Below the pieces are notes generated by a model that did not search any database, was not told the origin of the DNA, and saw only the letters and a program-made list of their open reading frames with translations. Below are positions 55,607 to 64,000 of a DNA stretch of 64,000 bases, one piece after another (positions within the stretch are counted from its first letter, which is position 1; every line of letters begins with the position of its first letter). Source of the stretch: Polytrichum commune (Eukaryota; Streptophyta; Polytrichopsida; Polytrichales; Polytrichaceae); the NCBI GenBank assembly GCA_950295325.1, contig OX485804.1:5084001-5148000 (forward strand), given 5' to 3'. The position numbers were made by a program, and so were the translations under genes.

Positions 55607-58127
55607 ATGCCAAACAAAGTGAATGGTAAGAGGAAGGTCCCACCCAATGTCAATTGCAATGTTTGAGTCTTGTAAGTAGTGTTATTTGCAGTAACAGACC
55701 CTCACGCGAAGCACAAGGAGTTGACGGATTTGTCGCCGACAAATTGTAGTGGAACTGATCCAATTCAGCCCTGTATTTGTTGACCCTCAACCCCAATATG
55801 CATAATAATTTCGGTTGTGCAGCTGTGCCCCCTATGTGTAGTAGGAGGTGGAGATTTATTAATTAAGGTGCAGGAAAGCTGTGCGGCCAAATTCAGCATA
55901 TAAATGTCAACAACACGTGATATGTTTACAGGCGACGAGTTCCCCCCACCCCCTCCCCACCATTCATGGATTTTGTTTATTGATAATGTCACTTTTATTA
56001 CATCACATATTTTATGTTGGATGATCCCTTGAATGAGTTCATGAGGACACTTGTTTGGATATGAAATGTTGTTACTTGCAAGGTTTAGCCTCACGCCAGC
56101 CATGCACGGTATTTGTGAGAACACCCAGAACTTTGAAGAATAGTATGTAGTGCAGGTGCAGACTATTGTTTATCAACGCATTGTAATTGAGGTGTGCCGC
56201 ACAGTAAGCTGCTCGGCATTCCTTGGACACACATGCAAGCTGATATGAATGTGTTGAAAGGACAGGTTGTATTTCACACCTACTCGCAGCGACATATTTA
56301 GAGGCATGACTCCGAATTTGTCCGGGAATTTTAACGTCCAGGTGGTTTCTTGCAGTACGGGGACGGTGTCGCAATCTGTTTATGAGTCGGTTACCTGGAA
56401 TTCGTGCGGGATGCAGACATTGATGACTGCCCACAGCGAAATTGGACTGCCCTCTGGAGAAGAGCCCCAGCATATGGAGCACAGCAACCCGGTGGAACAC
56501 ATAATGGAAATTGTGGAATCTTGATTGACAAAGTTGGTGGGAGCGATTGGAATGAGCCTACATTTGGTCACCGTGGAAGGAGACCATCGGACGACGCTGT
56601 AACTAGGAGATATGTATTTTAGTATGGACATATGTAGGAATTTCCGAGTTCCATGAACTGCATAATTAGATGATGTCAATGCCACAGTTTACATATGGAC
56701 ATGTTTTTGTAGGATGAAGCAAGAAGTTTGCCTTGGTCTTATGTGGAGTGATATGTGGCTCTGATACTCACAAATGACCACAAAATTGTAGACTTGATGG
56801 CAAGGAGGACATATATGATTTCAAAACATTCTGGCGTTGAATTGGCAATTTTGAATGATACCCAATTTATGTGGCGAGAGTTCCTTGCTCGTCCTCCATT
56901 ATATGTGTTGGTTTTCGTGGAAAGCAACGTATATGCTGCATTTTTTTCACTTTACAATGGTGTAGTTACTGGCATAATGCCCTGCATTCTAATGAGCTAA
57001 GAATTGTTGTTATCGGAGTGTTGCATACATCTTGTACGCTCCGAGTATGAAGCAATCCATGGGCATGCATGAAATGTCTGTGAACATTGGATTGATACAA
57101 TATTATGTACAGCATTAAGTGCATTGATCCATTGCCGTATGCATGGGTTTCTCGTTTTTAGTCTGCAACTTCATTTTGAGCAGGTTCCATGTGATGTGTC
57201 GGTGTCAGAATCACATTTCACACGACACATAGGCAGTAAAACCAACTTTGTACACATCCAAACTCAATTTGCTGAGGTTCCGTTGCCCTTCATTCTACTG
57301 AAAGACTAGCCACTCAAAGGTGTTCTTCTCACTATTGTTCTTTAACCATGTGCATCCGATGTGGAATAAATTCATGTTTGAATCTCTGCTTAGTCGTGAC
57401 CTCAGACCTATGGCACCCTGAACCTGTGCGTTGATGGCTTATTCGTCGGGGCCTCCATTTTTGGAGGTGTCTCCTTAATGTTGCCCACCATTTAGCATCG
57501 TGAGTTGAGCTCCAGTGCAGTTCCCGCCTCCCACTCTCCCGTGGAGAATACTGGCTCCATCAAAGATGACAATAAGTGTCTCCAAGTCCAACCAGCTAAT
57601 TGTTGGGAACTTTCGGTCCGTCTTTACTACTTTGAGCCAGTTTGCATATATTCAGCCAAAAAGTCAGCCATTTTTCACTAGGTTCTTGAACGTTCACTGG
57701 AAGTTTCTCAAACTCATCCGCCTTAAGGTCTTGTGAATGGCGGACAGTACAGTAAGATTGGTACACACTGCGTTGATTTGCACGCATGGTAGAGAAGATT
57801 GCATAGGACTGGGCCATTTTATGGTACATGACTGCACGATTTACAGCTAAAACCATCAGTACACCAACCACAACACAAGCGAAAAAGTCAAGTCAGTAAT
57901 TGCATTCCGGTTGCTTGTTCTCCTTCGATATTCACATCTTGTTCATAATTACAAGAGAGGAAATTAGTATTGGAGCGCGCAGCACTGCGAACACCGATGC
58001 ATTCAATGAAGGAATGGCATGTACTCCAAACACGCGTGGAACATATACATGTACACTCGTATTTTCATTCGGCACTCAATGGAAATTGCAAGTGTAGCAT
58101 GATTTCACGTTTGGCGCAACACCCCAC
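55607..58127. other. CACTA right subterminal region, non-coding
   Basis: About 2.5 kb after the TNPA-like stop with only short unsupported open frames. No second CACTCGATTTCC cluster comparable to the left side was noticed. Confidence 0.6.
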
Positions 58128-58197
58128 AAAACAGTGGTCAAAAGAACCGCAATAGAAAAACGACTGTGGTTTTTTTTAACCATGTTTTCTACTAGTG
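58128..58197 (-). repeat. CACTA right terminal inverted repeat (70 bp)
   Basis: Inverse of the left TIR with two substitutions, ending TTTTCTACTAGTG. Confidence 0.95.
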
Positions 58198-58200
58198 CAT
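58198..58200. repeat. Right 3 bp target-site duplication (CAT) of the CACTA element
   Basis: CAT then CTTGTTGATGG continues the E3 integrase exactly as in the empty site at 20607-20620. Confidence 0.95.
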
Positions 58201-58813
58201 CTTGTTGATGGTTGAGCGGTTTGCCAAGTTGGCACACATGGTGCCGATTGTGGGAACCGCCACCGCGTTGGAGACCGCATAGCCTTTTCTCAAAGCATGG
58301 TTGAGGCACCACGGGTTGCCAAGAGTGATTGTGTGGGATCAAGATCCAAAGTTCACAAGTGCATTTTCAATGCATTTCTCTAAGGAGGTCGGAATGAAAC
58401 TAAGGTTTAGCACGGCCTTGCATTCCCAAGTGGATGGGAAAGCGGAGGATGTGAATGGAGTCTTGAAGCAATACTTGAGGAACTTGGTGGGGGCGGACCA
58501 AGGAGATTTGGCGGACTATGTGGGTCGAGCGGAGTGTAATTGCAATGTAGCCACGCACTTGGCTACCAAGGGGTGGTCTTTCGTGGTGGCTTATGGAGTG
58601 GATGCGCTCCAACCTATTAACCTAGCTCTCGAGGGGGCACATTCAACACTAGAGTTCAACCAAGATGGTGAGGATTTGGCCAAGGATGGTGAACAAGTCT
58701 TGGAGATGACCAAGTTGTTGGTGGAGAAAGCCCGAAGGTGCTACGGAGTGCAAGTCAATGCCGGAAGACGCGAAGTGGAGAATGAGGTGGGCCAAAAGGT
58801 ACGGTGTTGTTGA
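58201..58813 (+). pseudogene. E3 integrase core, continued after the CACTA element
   Basis: Resumes LLMVERFAKLAHMVPIVGTA, TAG at 58280-58282, then RVIVWDQDPKFTSAF and ALHSQVDGKAEDVNGVLKQY. The 170-codon open part is identical in protein to E1 (20708-21220). Confidence 0.85.
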
Positions 58814-59119
58814 ATGTGAACAACTTCACTTAGCCGAAAGGCCTCACTCCAAAGTTCATGTCCAAAATTGGAGCTTTGTTTTCCGTTGTGGAACAAGTGT
58901 TCAAGGACATATATAAGTTGGAATTACCGCCAGAGATCAAAGTGCATCCGACATTTCATGTCTCATTACGAAAGTCATTATAGGACGACACCTTGTGGCC
59001 TGAACACAAGCAAGTGATTAGGCCACCTCCCGACCTTGTGGACGTCATTTGGAACATGAGGTAGGAGGGCATCCTCAAGTGTAGGAAGCCCAAGTGAAAA
59101 TGAAAGAAAATGTACAAAG

Positions 59120-59263
59120 GAGTACTTGGTGAAATGGTGAGGATACCATGAGAAAGAAACCGCTTGGGTGGCGGCAAGAGACATGGTGAACACCAATGAA
59201 TTGGTGAAGCACTTTGAAGAAACTAAGGCTAAGGATTCCAATAAAATGAAGCGTAGGCATTGA
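59120..59263 (+). pseudogene. E3 C-terminal chromodomain
   Basis: Same sequence as E1 21527-21670, including the TGA inside EYLVKW-stop-GYHEKETAW. Confidence 0.8.
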
Positions 59264-60065
59264 TGAGGACATCAATCTCCTTTAGTGGGGGAGAGACGCT
59301 AGTTGCACACTTAGCTTCGAGGTTAATTGCTCCACAACATGAACTTGTTCTTTGGCTTGAGGGAATAAAGTCCAAACTTTAGTGGTGCAAAGAGAAAAGT
59401 ATGAGATGAGGTCCTAGTCTTGTACTTGTGCTTGGTTAGTGGAAGAGGGGGAATACATATGCCAAACTAGGTTGGGTAAGCCGAGTAATTGGGGGCCATG
59501 GCTTGGAGGGGCCTTGGATAAAACCAAGAAACTTCTTAGTTGTGGGCTTGTCCGGGCGGGGACAAGGTGATGGCGCGTGCTCATAAAAGTGCTACCCGCG
59601 AGCTAACGAGAGTTGGCGCATGGGAGTCATGAACCCATGTCTCGAAAGAGCAAAGTGGGAACCGAGTCGGGCGGGACTTGGCATCACCCCCGTGCGATCG
59701 AGGCGTGGCTTAACAATGGAAAGCCATCTCGGAGTTGCAACCGAGACAACTTAGTGGAAGCGTTGAGGTCTCGCCTAGATGTGTCACGTTAGGCTAGTGG
59801 AGCCTAACGGGGGAGGCCCCAAAGGAGGGGCAACCCAAGTGAGTCCCAAAGTAGGTGGGTCTAGTATAGGTTAGGTCCTTGGATGAGAGATCCAAGGTCA
59901 CTAACGGACCACCTAGGAACGACACCTTTGGGACTATGCCAAATTTGAAGATGCATTGTGGGGGTCGCGCCCTAAGGTAAACACAATGCCGCACCATAGA
60001 GGATGGCAACTTGAGAATTGGTGTGCCGACTACGAGTATAGTCGATGAGGGCATCGACTCCGTTT
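59264..60065 (+). other. E3 3' untranslated region
   Basis: No coding potential. Its last about 110 bp (from 59969) are absent from E1 in this window because E2 interrupts E1 at the equivalent of 59968. Confidence 0.75.
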
Positions 60066-60077
60066 GGTGGGGGTGAG
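60066..60077 (+). promoter_or_regulatory. E3 polypurine tract
   Basis: GGTGGGGGTGAG directly before the 3' LTR, the expected plus-strand primer position. Confidence 0.7.
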
Positions 60078-61062
60078 TGTCGCGCACCTCTCCATGAGGA
60101 GTGGCCGAAACACCATGGGCACAAGGGGGACCCCGGAGTGACACCCGGGACTTGTGGCGCCGTTGGTGAGAGGGCCCAAGTGATCCTAGTGTGGGTGAGG
60201 GCCCCGGGCGTTGGGAACGCCTCCCACCCACGGAGACTAGGAGGCACAAGGGTAAGGCCATGAGCTATGCGTAGCTCATGGCGTGGTGATTCTAGAATGA
60301 TTCTAGAATGCTCAAGAACACCTCAATCGGAGGTGTGAGCTAGGAGTTATGGCCATTTGAGTGGGGCGCTGTCCCGGGACAGCGCCCTGGTACAGCAGTG
60401 CCTGGGAGTGATTCCCAGGACTGCCAAGGTTCAAACAGGCATAACTTCCTCACCACTTGGCCGAATGGGGCAAGTCAGGAGTCCATCGGCATCTACGTGA
60501 AGCGTAGATGAAGATGGAGTGGTCAAATGTTAGCATTCAACATCATACAAGGAAGTTATGATGGTCTGAAGCTGCTGGGGGCTTCTAGGCCCAGCGGCTA
60601 AGGGAAAATGTCCACTTGGCCCCAACTCTTGGTAGAGAGACAAGAGGTTGGTTGACGGTGGGGTAGGGGCCCCGCGTAGAGTCCTAGAGGCTTATATGGG
60701 TGAGGTGGTGTGGCCTCACCCACCCGAGGCCGAACGGCACGGCCTCCATGGGCATTGGCCCAATGTGAGGCCATAGTTGCCTAGTATGGTTCGGGTTGTT
60801 GTAGTGTTGCTCCGGCAACGCGATGATCAACATCGGATTGGACTTCCATGGATGGAAGTCCACATTGGGGAAATGGGTTACCGATTAAGGGGTGAGTCCC
60901 GAAAGCAAAGTAGGAGGGTTGGTTCCCTCCTATGAACTATAAGGTCCGGGGTAGGAGGAGCTAATCATTAGCATGGCGGAATGCGAATGGTTAGCGCTCG
61001 TAACCTTTGCTAGAATTGAAAATTGGCAAGATTGTGAAGGGGGCCTAGCAAGGGTTGCGACA
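60078..61062 (+). repeat. E3 3' LTR (LTR D, 985 bp)
   Basis: Pairs with LTR C: same length, same 12 bp duplication, about three differences. It is followed by AAACATGTTGG, not a primer site, so it is a true 3' end. Confidence 0.95.
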
Positions 61063-61067
61063 AAACA
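61063..61067. repeat. Right 5 bp target-site duplication of E3
   Basis: AAACA, matching 24017-24021. E2 resumes with TGTTGGTGCCGCGG. Confidence 0.95.
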
Positions 61068-61400
61068 TGTTGGTGCCGCGGACGGAATGTTGAAAGGTGG
61101 CTTTATGCTTCCAAAGCAAATCATACTTGTGCCGCGGACGGAGTGTGGGAAGGTGGCTTTGTGCTACCAAGGCAAAACATGTTTGTTTTGCGGACAAACT
61201 ATTAGAAATTGGTTTTGTGGCACCAAACCAATTTGTCCCGCGGACGAAATGTTTGAAGTTGGCTTTGCGGACCAAGCCAAGCCAAGTTGTGGAGGACCAA
61301 ATGTAAGACGATGGCATTGTGGCCAAGGCTAGTAGCCTTAAGCCGAGGCCAAGTCTTTTGTACCTTGAGGCTCAAATGAATGGGAGATATGTCTCATGAG
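61063..61400 (+). pseudogene. E2 gag 3' part
   Basis: Two or three of the 60 bp CCGCGGACGGA units remain (E1 and E3 have more), including KTCLFCGQTIRNWFCG, a likely zinc-knuckle derivative. Confidence 0.5.
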
Positions 61401-61457
61401 TTGACAAAGAGGCAATGGACTCTTTCATGAGCCCAAAGCTCACAAGGGAGTTGGGGG

Positions 61458-61847
61458 TTGCCAATTGATAGAGCGGGCAAGCCCACCAAGGTGCGGTTTG
61501 GAAAGGGCGAACCGCATGAGAGGAAGGAGTTCGCGATGCATGTAACCTTTCAATGTGGGACATTGGATTTTTGTCAAAATTTCACATCAAGTGAAATAGA
61601 TGAAATGCATGTCATTGTGAAGGCCGCCTTCTTTAAAACTCACATGATAGATGTGAGGTGCAAGCCAGTGTGCTTGCGGTGCATTATGATGTGTCATAAT
61701 GGCAAAGAATTGAAGTTCAAATTGACAAGGACTCCTATGGTAGGAGGACCCAAGTTGAATTTGGTCTTAATGGACCAAATGAAAAATAGAAAACATAATG
61801 GTCGTGGTTCGATTGGAGCAACTCCAAGGAATGAATGGGGAGGTTAG
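61458..61847 (+). pseudogene. E2 protease remnant
   Basis: HVTFQCGTLDFCQNF, HVIVKAAFFKTHMIDVRCKP and HNGKELKFKL match the E3 segment at 26127-26516 in length and sequence. Confidence 0.55.
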
Positions 61848-62165
61848 GAAAGATGGGCCTCCTCCAAACCACATTGGTGGGATGTTGGTGAGATACAAGG
61901 ATGTATTCACCAATGTGTTGCCCAAAAAGTTACCGCCAAGAAGTGAAAAATAACTTTGCTCAACGAGAGATTGAGTTCTTGAGGTATGTGGTGACAAAGG
62001 AAGTTGGTGGACGAACATGAAGAATGTCAAGGCAATCCAAGAAGAGAATTGGCCCTTGATTCAAGAAAAAAGCTTAGATCATTTGTTGGCTTAGACAACT
62101 ACTACCACCATTTCATTCATGGTTTTTCTAAGGTTGCTAGAACCTTAGTCAACATGTTGGAAAAA
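61848..62165 (+). pseudogene. E2 reverse transcriptase stub
   Basis: VRYKDVFTNVLPKKLPP near 61890-61940, then KLRSFVGLDNYYHHFIHGFS near 62070-62125, without the palm domain between. Confidence 0.7.
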
Positions 62166-62815
62166 ATGGCTATCCCAAGAGTGGGATGAGCCTTGTCACC
62201 AAGCCTTTGGGGAGCTCAAGAGTAACTTCTCTTCACAACATGTGGTTAAGTTTCCGGGTTTTCATGAGCATGTTGAGGTGCACATGAAGGCGAAGGACTT
62301 TATCATTGGCGGATGTTGATCCAAGATGGATAACCATTGCTTATAGGAGTATTAAGCTCCATGGTTGTAGAAGCTTGTCCAACTTGTGCAAGAAATGGCT
62401 ATCCCAAGAATGGGATGAGCCTTGCCACCAAGTCTTTGAGGAGCTTAAGACCAAGTTCCTCTTTACCACCCGTGTTCAAGTTCGCGGAGCTTGAAAAAAC
62501 CTTTTGAGGTGCATACGGGGGGCGAGTGACTTTACCATTGGCGGATGTTAATGCAAGATGGATGGCCATTGCATATGAGAGCATGAAGCTCGATGGTTCG
62601 ACTTGTGGAAGAAATGGCTATCCCAAGAGTGGGATGATATTTGTCACGAGTCTTTGGGGAGCTTAAGACCAAGTTCTCTTCGCCGCCCGTGCTCAAGGTC
62701 GCGGAGCTTGACAAACCTTTTGAGGTGCATACGGGGGTGAATGACGTTGCCTATGGCGGATTGTTGATGTAAGATAGATGGCCATTGCATATGCGAGCAT
62801 GAAGCTCGATGGTTG
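62166..62815 (+). repeat. E2 tandem RT-thumb/RNase H array, three units
   Basis: Units start near 62166, 62395 and 62613, one fewer than E1 and E3. TGAS or a further decayed form replaces TDAS. Confidence 0.8.
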
Positions 62816-63135
62816 TCAAAGAAGACAACCAACTCATGACAAATAACTTCTTTGCCGTAGTGCATTGCTTGAAGATGTGGCGACACTAGTTGGGGTCGCA
62901 CAAAGTAAAGGTCTACAAGGACAATGTGTCCTAAAAGTATTTTGACATACAAGCGCAAGTGAGCGCCAAGTCATTGCGTTGGCATGATAGCTTGGCGCTT
63001 ATGAAGGTGGATTTGGTCCACAAACCGGACCGTGGAAATGTGGTGCCGGATGCGCTAAGTAGACGGGAAGAGTTCCAAGCAATGAGAACCATCCAAACCT
63101 TGTGGCTAATGTGTGCCGGCGAAGGAAACTTGTGA
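62816..63135 (+). pseudogene. E2 RNase H C-terminal part
   Basis: VVHCLKMWRH, a TAG where E1 and E3 have TAT (near 62887), then RWHDSLALMKVDLVHKPD and NVVPDALSRREEFQAM. Confidence 0.65.
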
Positions 63136-63177
63136 TGCAAGATACGGGAGGGGTAAATTTACTACCCCAAAGCACAA

Positions 63178-64000
63178 ATGTTTTTAGGTGAGCTTCGCAA
63201 GAGCAAGGTGCTCAAAGAGGTTAAGTTGGTGGACGGATTGTTCAAGTGTAAACAAAGTCGGGTGTATGTGCCACAAGGCAAGTTGAGGCTATCGGTTTTG
63301 AAGGAAGAATGTGATAGTCCTATTGCCGGCCATAGAGGAGAAAGAAAAAGCCGCCATAGAATGGTGTCATGGGGGTACCATTGGCGGTGCATAAAGAAGG
63401 ATATAACCCACTTTGTGAAGGCTTGGATGAAGTGCCAAGTGAACCGAGCCTCTTACCAAAAGCAAGGCGGTTTCTTGCAACCGTTGCCTATCCCGTCGGG
63501 GCTATGGCATAGTATGTGCATGGACTTGATCACAAGTTTGCCGGAGTCACATGGGTATGATGCCATCTTGTTGATGGTAGAGCGGTTTGCCAAGTTGGCA
63601 CACATGGTGCCGATTGTGGGAACCGCCACCGCGTTGGAGACCGCATAGCCTTTTCTCAAAGGATGGTTGAGGCATCACGGGTTGCCACAAGTGATTGTGT
63701 GGGATCAAGATCCAAAGTTCACAAGTGCATTTTCAATGCATTTCTCTAAGGAGGTCGGAATAAAACTAAGGTTTAGCACGGCCTTGCATTCCCAAATGAA
63801 TGGGAAAGCGGAGCATGTGAATGGAGTCTTGAAGCAATACTTGAGGAACTTGGTGGGGGCGGACCAAGGAGATTGGGCGGACTATGTGGGTCGAGCGGAG
63901 TGTAATTGCAATGTAGCCACGCACTTGGCTACCAAGGGGTGGTCTTTCGTGGTGGCTTATGGAGTGGATGCGCTCCAACCTATTAACCTATCTCTCGAGG
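63178..64000 (+). pseudogene. E2 integrase, 5' and core part, cut by window end
   Basis: The zinc region and first Asp region are one open frame here (63178-63648): HRGERKSRHRM, KKDITHFVKAWMKCQVNRAS, WHSMCMDLITSLPESHGYDA. E1 and E3 each have a separate break at the KAW-KCQ point, so E2 preserves the older state. TAG at 63646-63648 is common to all three. Confidence 0.8.

Larger units (their letters stand above)
28473..58197. mobile_element. CACTA (En/Spm) transposon with TNP2 and TNPA genes, inserted in E3 integrase
   Basis: Ends are CACTAGTAGAAAACATGG and its inverse, with 70 bp TIRs differing at two sites. The 3 bp TSD CAT is exact when compared with the empty site in E1. It encodes a complete-looking TNP2 (minus strand) and a TNPA-like protein (plus strand). 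The span is 29,725 bp as assembled, but 8,258 bp (an exact repeat plus 200 Ns) are probably artefactual, leaving about 21.5 kb. Confidence 0.97.
24022..61062 (+). mobile_element. E3: complete chromovirus copy with both LTRs, split by a CACTA element
   Basis: 5' LTR C (24022-25006) and 3' LTR D (60078-61062) are both 985 bp, share a private 12 bp duplication (ATGATTCTAGAATGATTCTA) and differ at only about three sites by eye. The flanking AAACA duplication is exact. Subtracting the CACTA element and its TSD leaves about 7.3 kb. Despite the recent insertion, coding domains carry the same lesions as E1, so it must have moved using proteins from another element. Confidence 0.95.
61063..64000 (+). 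mobile_element. E2: chromovirus copy, remainder of internal region, running off the window
   Basis: Continues from 24021 across E3 with gag zinc-knuckle-like units, protease remnant, RT stub, RNase H array and integrase. The window ends inside the integrase core. The 3' LTR, the GTCGC duplication and the tail of E1 should follow. Confidence 0.85.

Noticed and set aside
16161-64000. Retroelements as an endogenous pararetrovirus
   Set aside because: Clear LTRs, primer and polypurine sites, integrase and chromodomain identify Ty3/gypsy chromoviruses. No movement-protein or caulimovirid features were seen.
1-64000. tRNA or rRNA genes
   Set aside because: No cloverleaf with conserved arms or rRNA motif was noticed. 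The TGGTATCAGAGC sites are retrotransposon primer sites, not tRNA genes.

Overview
This window looks like nuclear DNA from a land plant. It has spliceosomal introns, a CACTA (En/Spm) element with TNP2- and TNPA-type genes, Mutator-like (MULE) genes, a captured plant-type methionyl-tRNA synthetase fragment, and chromodomain Ty3/gypsy retrotransposons primed by tRNA-iMet. The MULE type and the DUF7869-like gene suggest a seed-free lineage (moss, lycophyte, fern or relative), but that is a weak inference. I see no rRNA, tRNA, CRISPR or single-copy housekeeping gene. Almost everything is nested mobile DNA.

Region 1 (1-11.4 kb): a decayed MULE transposase gene (N-terminal zinc finger, MULE domain, C-terminal SWIM finger) is split by a 7,285 bp element (1988-9272) with Mutator-type TIRs and an exact 10 bp target-site duplication (TSD). 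The inserted element carries an LTR-retrotransposon remnant, a 1.1 kb minisatellite and an apparently intact five-exon gene for a ParB/sulfiredoxin-like protein. It looks like a Pack-MULE.

Region 2 (11.4-16.16 kb): a broken DUF7869-like gene is hit twice by the same LTR family, once as a solo LTR (12726-14132, TSD CAACA) and once in the opposite orientation (from 15887).

Region 3 (16.16-64 kb): three copies of one Ty3/gypsy chromovirus family are nested. E1 starts at 16161. E2 starts at 22376 inside E1. E3 (24022-61062, TSD AAACA) sits inside E2. All share disabling lesions: RT core missing, RNase H Asp changed, nonsense codons. All carry a tandemly multiplied RNase H segment, and their LTRs are packed with perfect hairpins. 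E3 is in turn split by a CACTA element (28473-58197, TSD CAT, 70 bp TIRs).

The CACTA element encodes a complete-looking TNP2 transposase (minus strand, five exons) and a TNPA-like protein (plus strand, seven exons) in head-to-head arrangement. It also carries part of a methionyl-tRNA synthetase gene with its introns. Inside it, 38147-46204 is repeated exactly at 46405-54462 across a 200-N gap. This is almost certainly an uncollapsed contig overlap, so the true element is about 21.5 kb.

Insertion order read from the nesting: E1, then E2, then E3, then CACTA on one side; MULE, then Pack-MULE on the other.
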